This document shows positions 1 to 5,704 of a stretch of 6,374 bases of DNA, one piece after another (position 1 is the stretch's first letter; each line of letters begins with the position of its first letter). A model generated the notes under the pieces. It worked only from the letters and a program-made list of their open reading frames with translations, was not told the origin of the DNA and made no database searches. The DNA is taken from the NCBI GenBank assembly GCA_036824465.1, contig DAITAC010000160.1, forward strand, positions 1 through 6,374, written 5' to 3'. Made by a program: the position numbers and the translations under genes. This DNA is from JAKOQB01 sp036824465. Lineage in GTDB: Bacteria; Pseudomonadota; Gammaproteobacteria; Burkholderiales; Burkholderiaceae_F.

Positions 1-290
1 ACGGACTCTAGCGCCGCCAGCACCGCCGCACGATCGTCCTGAGGGTTGATCGGTCGGTCGTCGCCCTTGCCCAGAAGCCTGACCGACGCATCCGAATTCA
101 CCGCGACCACGAGGCTCGCGCCGAGCGCGCGCGCCTGCGCCAGGTACGTCACGTGGCCGCGGTGCAGGATGTCGAACACGCCGTTGGTGAATACGACCGG
201 GCGCGGCAGCCGGGCGACCGCGGCGGCGAGTTGATCGCGCGCGACGATCTTGCGCTCGAAACCGGGCGCGGGGAACTTCGCTTCAGACAT
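1..290 (-). CDS. hldC: D-glycero-beta-D-manno-heptose 1-phosphate adenylyltransferase, 5' part only
   Basis: Cytoplasmic enzyme that transfers AMP from ATP to heptose 1-phosphate, giving ADP-D-glycero-D-manno-heptose for the LPS core. I translated the first 96 residues from the ATG at 290; the rest lies left of the window (the family is usually about 160 residues). Visible are the nucleotidyltransferase signature TNGVFDILHRGH (residues 35-46), with the HxGH ATP-binding histidines at 43 and 46, and then VVAVNSDASVRLLGKGDDRP (61-80), typical of the RfaE2/HldC family. In many bacteria this domain is fused to the kinase as HldE; here it is a stand-alone protein and the kinase is hldA. The start overlaps the end of gmhB by 8 bases and has no clear Shine-Dalgarno sequence, which suggests translational coupling. 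Function is confident; only the C-terminus is unseen. Confidence 0.95.
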   Translation of the reverse strand, partial: MSEAKFPAPGFERKIVARDQLAAAVARLPRPVVFTNGVFDILHRGHVTYLAQARALGASLVVAVNSDASVRLLGKGDDRPINPQDDRAAVLAALES

Positions 291-873
291 CGGCGTGCGC
301 AGACAGGGCGCTTGGTTCCGCGCTCGCGACGGCCTCGGCAAGCGAGCGAAAACGGGCCGTGGCCAGACCGCCATCGTCCGCTCCGGGCAACGCTGCGCCA
401 TCCGTGCCAAGCAGCACGCGCTGAGGCACACCCGCGGAAAGGGCGGCTTGCAGGTCGGACAGTTTGTCGCCGAACAGGACCGAGCGCGCCAGATCGAGTC
501 CGACGTCTTGCGCCGCCCGCAGCAACATCCCGGGCGCCGGCTTGCGGCAGTCGCACGCGACTCGATACGCGCCGCGCGCGTTCAGCGGGTGATGCGGGCA
601 GTGGTACACGCCGGCGAGCGGCGCGCCGGCGGCGGCGAATTGCGCGCGCATCCAGGCGGTGAGGGTCTGGTAGTCGGCTTCCGTGTACAGGCCGCGGCCG
701 ATGCCGGACTGGTTGGTGATCACGACCAGTGCGAACCCGCGCTGCGCGAGCGTGCGGCTCGCGTCGAGCGCGCCCGGCACGAATTCGAAGTCCTCCATTC
801 GAGCCACGTAACCGCGATCGATGTTGATCACGCCGTCGCGATCCAGAAACGCGGCGGGACGGTGGGCGTTCAT
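283..873 (-). CDS. gmhB: D-glycero-beta-D-manno-heptose 1,7-bisphosphate 7-phosphatase
   Basis: Removes the 7-phosphate from heptose 1,7-bisphosphate, the step between the HldA kinase and the HldC adenylyltransferase. It is a HAD-superfamily protein of 196 residues, the usual size. Motif I is FLDRDGVIN, with nucleophile Asp11 and general acid/base Asp13. Motif II is VITNQSG (51-57), motif III includes Lys111 in CRKP, and motif IV is FGDKLSD with Asp136 and Asp140. The zinc-binding loop that marks GmhB is intact: Cys92, His94, Cys107 and Cys109 (CPHHP...CDC), at the same positions as I recall for the E. coli enzyme. The ATG at 873 overlaps the hldD stop as ATGA, and the stop overlaps the hldC start. 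It was therefore probably read as one transcript with both neighbours. A weak AGG next to the start also points to coupling rather than independent initiation. Confidence 0.96.
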   Translation of the reverse strand: MNAHRPAAFLDRDGVINIDRGYVARMEDFEFVPGALDASRTLAQRGFALVVITNQSGIGRGLYTEADYQTLTAWMRAQFAAAGAPLAGVYHCPHHPLNARGAYRVACDCRKPAPGMLLRAAQDVGLDLARSVLFGDKLSDLQAALSAGVPQRVLLGTDGAALPGADDGGLATARFRSLAEAVASAEPSALSAHADV

Positions 874-1862
874 CCTGAATGCTTGAGCAGCCGGCGCATA
901 TACGCGGCGGTGCCGTGTTCGACCGTCATCATCGGCTCCCTGAATCCGGCTGCGCGCAGCCGCGTCACATCAGCCTGTGTGAACGCCTGGTACTTGCCGC
1001 GCAGCGCCTCGGGAAACCTGATGTACTCGATCAGCCCCTCTTCAACCGCGTGTGCGAGCGTCAGGGGCTTCTGCCCGCTCGCTTCGCGCAGCGTGTTGAC
1101 GACCGTGAGCGCCACGTCGTTGAAGCTTTGCGCGCGTCCCGTGCCCAGGTTGTAGATACCGGCGGTGGGCCGTTCCCAGAAGAACAGGTTCCCGCGCACC
1201 GCGTCGTCCACGTGAATGAAGTCGCGCCGCTGCTCGCCGTTGGCATAGCCGTGGCTGCCTTCAAAGAGCCTTACCTTGCCATCAGCACGAAACTGGTTGA
1301 AGTGATGGAACGCCACCGACGCCATCCGGCCCTTATGCGATTCGCGCGGACCGTACACGTTGAAGTAGCGCAGTCCAATCACCGGCGCCGTCGCGTTCGG
1401 CAGCATGCGGCGCGCGATCTGGTCGAATAGGAACTTGGAGTAGCCGTAGACGTTGAGCGGCTTCTCGTGGGCGCGCGCTTCGACGAAGTTCGGACCCAGT
1501 CCATACACCGAGCCGGACGACGCGTACACGAAGGGGACGCGCAGCTCCTGGCACCACTGCAGCAGTTCCAGCGAGTAGCGGAAATTGTTGTCGAGCATGT
1601 AGCGCCCGTCGGACTCCATCGTGTCCGAGCAGGCGCCCTGGTGGAACACAACATCGGGCTTGGGCGCCGCTCGCCGCTGCACCAGGTCCCGGAAGTCGTC
1701 CTTGTCCAGGTAGTCCGCGACCTCGCAGTCGGTCAGGTTGTGGAACTTTTCCGATCGGGTCAGGTTGTCGACGGCAATGATGTCCGTCTCTGCGCGGTCG
1801 TTGAGTGCCTTGACCAGGTTGGCGCCGATGAATCCGGCGGCGCCCGTGACGATGATTTTCAT
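870..1862 (-). CDS. hldD: ADP-L-glycero-D-manno-heptose 6-epimerase
   Basis: Last step of nucleotide-heptose synthesis: converts ADP-D-glycero-D-manno-heptose to the L-glycero form used by the LPS heptosyltransferases. It is an NAD(P)-dependent short-chain dehydrogenase of the extended type. With the ATG at 1862 it is 330 residues and begins MKIIVTGAAGFIGANLV, with the Rossmann motif GxxGxxG at 7-13. The serine region ASSGSVYG is at 114-121. The YxxxK pair is Tyr139 and Lys143 (in NVYGYSK), and Lys177 in RESHKG matches the E. coli catalytic Lys178. A reading frame extends upstream to a TTG at 1913, but homology begins at 1862, so I chose that start. It lies downstream of hldA in the same direction, but 730 bases of opposite-strand toxin-antitoxin DNA separate them. 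I see no strong own promoter in the 87-base upstream gap, so how hldD is transcribed is open. Confidence 0.96.
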   Translation of the reverse strand: MKIIVTGAAGFIGANLVKALNDRAETDIIAVDNLTRSEKFHNLTDCEVADYLDKDDFRDLVQRRAAPKPDVVFHQGACSDTMESDGRYMLDNNFRYSLELLQWCQELRVPFVYASSGSVYGLGPNFVEARAHEKPLNVYGYSKFLFDQIARRMLPNATAPVIGLRYFNVYGPRESHKGRMASVAFHHFNQFRADGKVRLFEGSHGYANGEQRRDFIHVDDAVRGNLFFWERPTAGIYNLGTGRAQSFNDVALTVVNTLREASGQKPLTLAHAVEEGLIEYIRFPEALRGKYQAFTQADVTRLRAAGFREPMMTVEHGTAAYMRRLLKHSG

Positions 1863-1868
1863 GGTGGT

Positions 1869-1897
1869 TTGGCTTTCGTCGATGATGTTGCCATAAA
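1869..1897 (+). promoter_or_regulatory. candidate sigma-70 promoter of the toxin-antitoxin pair
   Basis: TTGGCT (1869-1874, 4 of 6 matches to TTGACA) and CATAAA (1892-1897, 4 of 6 matches to TATAAT) are separated by 17 bases. The predicted start of transcription is near 1904, about 46 bases before the antitoxin ATG. The first TTGCCAT operator half-site overlaps the -10 box and the second lies just after the predicted start, the geometry expected for autorepression. An alternative pairing, TTGCCA (1888-1893) with CAAACT (1911-1916), has a better -35 but a poor -10. Inference from consensus only. Confidence 0.35.
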
Positions 1898-1951
1898 CAG
1901 CACATGATGGCAAACTTAAACCTCAATGCCATTGAAGGGCAAGATTGCCAT
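1888..1951. promoter_or_regulatory. array of four TGCCAT half-sites, probable operator of the AbrB-type antitoxin
   Basis: Seen directly: TTGCCAT at 1888-1894, its reverse complement ATGGCAA at 1907-1913, ATGCCAT at 1926-1932 and TTGCCAT at 1945-1951. Centres of the TGCCAT cores are 18, 20 and 19 bases apart, close to two helical turns. The first two form a perfect 7-base inverted repeat with a 12-base loop. The third sits inside an 11-base palindrome, CAATG-C-CATTG (1924-1934). The fourth contains the chosen antitoxin start codon. AbrB/MazE-type antitoxins are known to bind inverted repeats in their own promoters, so autoregulation is the likely role. Because hldD diverges from the same gap, binding here could also affect hldD. 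Confidence 0.5.
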
Positions 1952-2204
1952 GAATTCGATATCGAGCCGGACTCGCATCGGGGCAGGCGGGCGGATTGTC
2001 ATCCCCAAGGAAATGCGTCGCGCCTTGGGTGTCGAGGAGGGCGACGCAGTGGTTCTCGAATGCGATGAGGCCGGGCTGCACGTGCGTTCGGTACGCCACG
2101 CGGTGAGGCTATTGCAGCAAACGGTTGCCAAGTATGTGAAAGGTGATCGTTCACTGAGCGCGGAGCTGATCGCGGAGCGCCGACGCGAGGCGGAGCGTGA
2201 GTAA
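1950..2204 (+). CDS. vapB: AbrB/SpoVT-fold antitoxin (VapB-type) of a type II toxin-antitoxin pair
   Basis: Small DNA-binding protein expected to neutralise the PIN toxin encoded next to it and to repress their shared promoter. It has 84 residues. A swapped-hairpin SpoVT-AbrB domain covers about residues 6-47, with the diagnostic strand and turn GRIVIPKEMRRALGVEEGD (14-32). A charged helical tail ending in AELIAERRREAERE (71-84) resembles the toxin-binding tails of VapB proteins. The ATG at 1950 was chosen over the in-frame ATG at 1926 because GAAGGG (1934-1939) lies 10 bases before it, while 1926 has no ribosome-binding site; the longer form would add eight residues outside the domain. The stop overlaps the toxin start by 8 bases. 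It is oriented against the surrounding heptose genes. Family assignment is strong; the pairing is inferred from adjacency. Confidence 0.88.
   Translation: MNSISSRTRIGAGGRIVIPKEMRRALGVEEGDAVVLECDEAGLHVRSVRHAVRLLQQTVAKYVKGDRSLSAELIAERRREAERE
2187..2190 (+). promoter_or_regulatory. ribosome binding site supporting the GTG start of the toxin
   Basis: GAGG lies 6 bases before the GTG at 2197, within the last antitoxin codons. It supports the GTG as the toxin start, since no ATG exists near the expected N-terminus. Confidence 0.5.
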
Positions 2205-2586
2205 GTACGTTCTGGATTCGTCGGCGCTTCTCGGCCTGACCATGGGCGAACGCGGCGCCGAGCGCGTGACGGATTTGCTCGAGTCTGCCGACTGTGTGAT
2301 GAGTGCAGTCAACTATGCCGAAGTTGTCGCCAAGCTGCAGGAGATCGGCATGCGCGCACCGGAGGTCAAGGCGCGGCTGGAAGGATTGCGATTGGCGGTG
2401 CAGGAGTTCGATCGCGAGCAGGCACTCGATTGTGGTTGGCTGCGTGAAAGGACCCGGTCACTTGGTCTGTCACTCGGCGATCGCGCCTGTTTGCAGCTTG
2501 CGTCGGCCATGTCGGCGACGGCTGTTACCGCCGATCGCGCATGGGAGAAACTGAAGATAGGAGTGCGGGTCGAGTTGCTGCGCTGA
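2197..2586 (+). CDS. vapC: PIN-domain ribonuclease toxin (VapC-type)
   Basis: Predicted Mg2+-dependent endoribonuclease and toxin partner of the upstream AbrB-type protein. VapC toxins generally cut tRNA or rRNA; the target of this one cannot be read from sequence. The whole 129-residue protein is one PIN domain. Acidic active-site residues are all in place: Asp7 in YVLDSSALL, Glu42 in VNYAEVV, Asp95 in LSLGDRACL and Asp113 in VTADRAW. This suggests an active, undecayed toxin. The start is GTG, overlapping the antitoxin stop by 8 bases, so toxin translation should depend on antitoxin translation. The stop lies 6 bases from the convergent hldA stop, with no room for a terminator. Hand-counted G+C over 2041-2580 is about 62%, lower than sampled parts of hldA (about 70%), which is mild support for acquisition by transfer. 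Confidence 0.9.
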   Translation: MSKYVLDSSALLGLTMGERGAERVTDLLESADCVMSAVNYAEVVAKLQEIGMRAPEVKARLEGLRLAVQEFDREQALDCGWLRERTRSLGLSLGDRACLQLASAMSATAVTADRAWEKLKIGVRVELLR

Positions 2587-2592
2587 GTTTGT

Positions 2593-3528
2593 CTACGCTT
2601 CAAATAATTCATCGTACGACACGGTCGCCGTCCCCAGCTTGCCAACCACGATGCCGCCCGCGCGGTTGGCAATCTCGATCGCGGACCGCAGGCTGACCCC
2701 GGCGGCCAGCATCACCGCCAGCACGCCGATCACGGTGTCGCCCGCGCCGCTGACATCGAACACCTCGCGCGCCTGCGCGGGCACCGACCACGGGGCGGCG
2801 TCGGAGAACAAGGTCATGCCTTCCTCGCTGCGGGTCAGCAGCACTGCATCCAGCCTGAGATCGCTGCGCAGCTTGCGCGCGCGCGCTTCGAGGTCAGTCT
2901 CGCTTTTCCAGCTCCCAATCACTTCACGCAGTTCTGCGCGATTCGGCGTGACGATCGTCGCTCCTGCATAGCGTGAGTAGTCGTCGCCCTTGGGATCGAC
3001 CAGCACCGGCAGCGCAGCCGCGCGTGCCATCTCGATCATCCGCGCGATGTGTGTAAGTCCGCCCTTGCCGTAATCCGACAGCAGCACGGCGTCGTAATCG
3101 GGCAGCAGCGCGGCGTATTCGTCGAGGTGCGCAGATAACACCTCGGCCTCGGGAACGCTTTCAAAGTCGATCCTCACGACCTGTTGCCGCCGACCGATTA
3201 CGCGCAGCTTGACCGTGGTGGCCAGTGTCGCGTCGGTGTGCAGGTGCGGGCGAATCGTGCTCTTCTTCACGAGTGCTTCGATTGACCGTCCCGCATCGTC
3301 CTCGCCAAGCACTGCCAGCAGCCCGGCTTGCGCGCCCACCGCGACGATGTTTCGGGCCACATTGGCGGCGCCGCCGAGTCGTTCTTCCGTGCCGCTTACT
3401 TTCACGACCGGGACCGGCGCCTCGGGCGAAATACGTTCCACCTCACCAAACCAGTAGCGGTCGAGCATTGCATCGCCAACCACCAGCACGCGGCAACGCG
3501 CGAGTTGTTCACGCGACATGGCGCTCAT
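2593..3528 (-). CDS. hldA: D-glycero-beta-D-manno-heptose 7-phosphate kinase
   Basis: Phosphorylates heptose 7-phosphate at C1 with ATP, giving the 1,7-bisphosphate used by GmhB. It is a PfkB/ribokinase-family protein of 311 residues from the ATG at 3528. Visible are the substrate-binding start VVGDAMLDRYWFGEVERISPE (16-36), the PfkB glycine region RLGGAANVARN (50-60), VTPNRAEL (193-200) and the anion-hole/catalytic signature DVSGAGDT (258-265) with base Asp264. The protein ends in SYDELFEA, as expected, so the neighbouring toxin gene has not truncated it. The ATG at 3528 overlaps the gmhA stop as ATGA. An ATG at 3519 is an alternative, since GGGAAG is better spaced for it, and would remove three residues. 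It corresponds to the N-terminal half of E. coli HldE; the C-terminal half is the separate hldC gene. Confidence 0.95.
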   Translation of the reverse strand: MSAMSREQLARCRVLVVGDAMLDRYWFGEVERISPEAPVPVVKVSGTEERLGGAANVARNIVAVGAQAGLLAVLGEDDAGRSIEALVKKSTIRPHLHTDATLATTVKLRVIGRRQQVVRIDFESVPEAEVLSAHLDEYAALLPDYDAVLLSDYGKGGLTHIARMIEMARAAALPVLVDPKGDDYSRYAGATIVTPNRAELREVIGSWKSETDLEARARKLRSDLRLDAVLLTRSEEGMTLFSDAAPWSVPAQAREVFDVSGAGDTVIGVLAVMLAAGVSLRSAIEIANRAGGIVVGKLGTATVSYDELFEA

Positions 3529-4112
3529 TCTTCCCAGCCGCCGATGCCGAGTCGCTGTTCGATGCGCGCGCACATCACGTGGCCGAGAAAGATGTGCGCT
3601 TCCTGAATACGAGCGGTTTCATTCGACGCGACAACGATCGGCAGGTCGACGACAGCGCCGAGCTTGCCGCCGTCCCGGCCGAGAAAGCCAACCACATAGA
3701 TGCCGATCTTCCTGGCTTCTTCCGCCGCCCGCAGCACATTGGGTGAGTTGCCCGAGGTCGAGATCGCGATCAGGACGTCGCCCGCGCGTCCGAGCCCCTC
3801 GACCTGGCGCGCAAACACTTCGTCAAAACCGAAATCGTTGGCGATGCAGGTCATTGCGGAGGAATCGGTCGACAGTGCCAGCCCCGGCAGCGCGCGCCGG
3901 TCCCGTACCAGTCGGCCGACCAGTTCAGCCGCCAGATGTTGCGCGTCGCCTGCGGACCCGCCGTTGCCGCAGAAGAGGATCTTGCCGCCGCGTGCGATGC
4001 AATCGGCCGCGCGCGTCGCGCAGGTCTCGATGGCGGGCGCCAGCGTGGCGATGCCATCGAACACACGCCGGTGCTCTGTAAACGCCTGATCGAATAGCAA
4101 GGGTGTGCTCAT
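3525..4112 (-). CDS. gmhA: sedoheptulose 7-phosphate isomerase
   Basis: First committed step of heptose synthesis, turning sedoheptulose 7-phosphate into D-glycero-D-manno-heptose 7-phosphate in the cytoplasm. It has 195 residues and one SIS domain, normal for the family. CGNGGSAGDAQHLAAEL (48-64) contains His59 and Glu63. The phosphate-binding loop STSGNS is at 118-123. RIQEAHIFLGH (168-178) contains Gln170 and His178. These four residues match the metal and catalytic set His61, Glu65, Gln172 and His180 described for other GmhA proteins, all with the same offset of two. It is the promoter-proximal gene of the minus-strand group and overlaps hldA by 4 bases. A TATAAT box lies about 31 bases before the ATG. 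No good Shine-Dalgarno sequence is visible, but the start position fits the family. Confidence 0.96.
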   Translation of the reverse strand: MSTPLLFDQAFTEHRRVFDGIATLAPAIETCATRAADCIARGGKILFCGNGGSAGDAQHLAAELVGRLVRDRRALPGLALSTDSSAMTCIANDFGFDEVFARQVEGLGRAGDVLIAISTSGNSPNVLRAAEEARKIGIYVVGFLGRDGGKLGAVVDLPIVVASNETARIQEAHIFLGHVMCARIEQRLGIGGWEE

Positions 4113-4142
4113 GTTTGCGCGCGGCCAATCACCAAGCGGTGG

Positions 4143-4148
4143 ATTATA
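4143..4148 (-). promoter_or_regulatory. -10 box of the probable gmhA-hldA promoter
   Basis: Read on the minus strand, this is a perfect TATAAT, about 31 bases upstream of the gmhA ATG, giving a predicted leader of roughly 25 bases. No good -35 element is found at 16-18 bases spacing (the 17-base position reads TGCGGT), so an activator may help. A direct repeat CCGCTCA (4160-4166 and 4181-4187) and an inverted GCGGTG/CACCGC pair (4136-4141 and 4165-4170) surround the box. Confidence 0.5.
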
Positions 4149-4291
4149 GGTAGCGCTCGCCGCTCACCGCATTGCCTCAACCGCTCAGCCGCTGTCGCAA
4201 TGACGCCAAAGTCGGTGTGAGAACATCATTGCAGTCGTTCGCGCCAACCGATGCGGATCGCTTCAAAACCTACACGCTCCCTATCCAAACA

Positions 4292-5704
4292 ATGCTCGTT
4301 CCTGTCATTCTCTGCGGCGGCGCCGGTACCCGTCTGTGGCCCGCGTCGCGCGCCTCGATGCCCAAGCCGTTCATCAAGATCCGCGACGGCAAGAGCCTTC
4401 TGCGACTGACGCATGAACGCGTCAGCCAACTCAAGGGGGTGTCCCATGTCGTCGCGGTCACCAACGTCGAGTACGGGCTGCGGACCGCGGAAGAACTGAG
4501 CGGTATCGGCGCCGAGCTGCAACTTCTTCTCGAGCCATTTGGCCGCAACACGGCGCCCGCCGTTGCGATCGCCGTTTTGTGGATCGAACGCAAGTACGGA
4601 CCCGACGCGACGCTGCTGGTTGTTCCGTCCGATCACCTGGTCGAGCCGCAATCCGCATTCGCTGACGCTGTGAGCGCAGCGTGTGAGCAGGCCGAACTCG
4701 GCAAGCTCGTTGTATTCGGCGTCCACCCGACGCGGCCGGAGACGGGCTATGGCTACATCAAGCAGGGTGCCGCGCTGGGATCGAGCGCGTTCGTTGTCGA
4801 ACGGTTTGTCGAGAAACCGCCGCAGAAGGAAGCCGAACGCATGCTGGCCGATGGCTGCTACACGTGGAACAGCGGCATGTTCTGTTTCAAGGCATCAGCG
4901 ATGCGTGCGGCGCTGAAGAGATATGCACCGGACGTGCTGAAGGGCGCGGAAGACGCGGTCGCCAGCGGCGTTGCGCGCGCGGGGATGGTGGAGTTTCTAG
5001 CCTCCTCCTTCAGCACGTTGCCTGACATCTCGGTCGACTACGCGGTGATGGAGCGCGCCACCAATGTCGCGATGATCCCGTGCCGCTTCGTCTGGAGCGA
5101 CATCGGTTCGTGGAAGTCGCTCGCCGACGCCCTGCCGGTCGATGCCCAAGGCAATCATGGCGAGGGCAAGGCCATGCTCGTCGATTCACAGAACACCTAC
5201 GTGCGCTCAGGTGGAAGGCTGGTCGCAGCGATCGGCTTGAAGGATCTGGTCGTGATTGAAACACCCGACGCCGTGCTGGTCGCGCACAAGGACGCAAGCC
5301 AGCAGGTCAAGGAAGTTGTCGGCAAACTCAAGATGGACGGTGACCCGGCGGCAACCGAGCACCTGACGGTCGAACGTCCATGGGGAAGCTTCACGGTGCT
5401 TGGCAGCACCGACTCGTTCAAGCTCAAGCGCATCGAGGTCAAGCCGGGGCGTCGGCTGTCACTGCAGATGCATCACCGTCGCAGCGAACACTGGGTCGTG
5501 ATTGAAGGCACGGCGCGGGTCACGGTGGGGGACCACCTGTTCGACGTGCCGACCGGGGAATCGACGTACGTGCCGGTGCGCACCCGGCATCGCCTGGAAA
5601 ATCCGGGCGACACGCAGCTCGTGATTATCGAAGTGCAGTGCGGGGACTACGTCGGCGAAGACGACATCGTCCGCTTTGCCGACGATTACGGGCGTACTTC
5701 CTGA
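4292..5704 (+). CDS. manC: bifunctional mannose-1-phosphate guanylyltransferase / mannose-6-phosphate isomerase
   Basis: Makes mannose 6-phosphate from fructose 6-phosphate and, after a separate phosphomannomutase step, GDP-mannose from mannose 1-phosphate and GTP. GDP-mannose feeds O-antigen or exopolysaccharide synthesis, directly or via GDP-fucose or GDP-rhamnose. The 470 residues match the AlgA/ManC/XanB two-domain form. The N-terminal nucleotidyltransferase has GGAGTRLWP (9-17), PSDH (112-115), GYGYI (152-156), FVEKP (172-176) and WSDIGSW (268-274). The C-terminal type II isomerase cupin has QMHHRRSEHW (392-401), with metal-ligand candidates His394, His395, Glu399 and His400, and RHRLENPG (432-439). 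The first in-frame ATG is at 4292; the frame stays open back to a TTG at 4172, but homology begins at MLVPVILCGG. No Shine-Dalgarno is visible before the ATG. The gene diverges from gmhA, and its end overlaps the convergent glycosyltransferase. Confidence 0.95.
   Translation: MLVPVILCGGAGTRLWPASRASMPKPFIKIRDGKSLLRLTHERVSQLKGVSHVVAVTNVEYGLRTAEELSGIGAELQLLLEPFGRNTAPAVAIAVLWIERKYGPDATLLVVPSDHLVEPQSAFADAVSAACEQAELGKLVVFGVHPTRPETGYGYIKQGAALGSSAFVVERFVEKPPQKEAERMLADGCYTWNSGMFCFKASAMRAALKRYAPDVLKGAEDAVASGVARAGMVEFLASSFSTLPDISVDYAVMERATNVAMIPCRFVWSDIGSWKSLADALPVDAQGNHGEGKAMLVDSQNTYVRSGGRLVAAIGLKDLVVIETPDAVLVAHKDASQQVKEVVGKLKMDGDPAATEHLTVERPWGSFTVLGSTDSFKLKRIEVKPGRRLSLQMHHRRSEHWVVIEGTARVTVGDHLFDVPTGESTYVPVRTRHRLENPGDTQLVIIEVQCGDYVGEDDIVRFADDYGRTS

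Noticed and set aside
149..556. 135-residue minus-strand reading frame overlapping gmhB and hldC
   Set aside because: It lies in another frame of well-supported genes and has a low-complexity, arginine-rich translation.
250..1155. 301-residue plus-strand reading frame
   Set aside because: It is antisense to hldC, gmhB and hldD, all with clear catalytic motifs; its translation is arginine- and alanine-rich with no recognisable domain, as expected of GC-rich shadow frames.
870..1913. Longer hldD beginning at a TTG at 1913
   Set aside because: The 17 extra residues precede the canonical MKIIVTGAAGFIG start and would run through the operator array; the ATG at 1862 fits the family.
1926..2204. 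Longer antitoxin beginning at the ATG at 1926
   Set aside because: No ribosome-binding sequence precedes it, whereas GAAGGG is well placed before the ATG at 1950, and the extra residues are outside the domain. It remains a possible alternative.
3225..3746. 173-residue plus-strand frame and similar frames opposite hldA and gmhA
   Set aside because: Antisense to two enzymes with intact catalytic residues; no domain pattern or ribosome-binding site seen.
4226..4726. 166-residue minus-strand frame opposite manC
   Set aside because: Shadow of the manC nucleotidyltransferase domain, with no motif of its own.
4172..5704. 510-residue manC beginning at a TTG at 4172
   Set aside because: The 40 extra residues are not like the family, which begins with the MLVPVILCGGAGTRLWP region.
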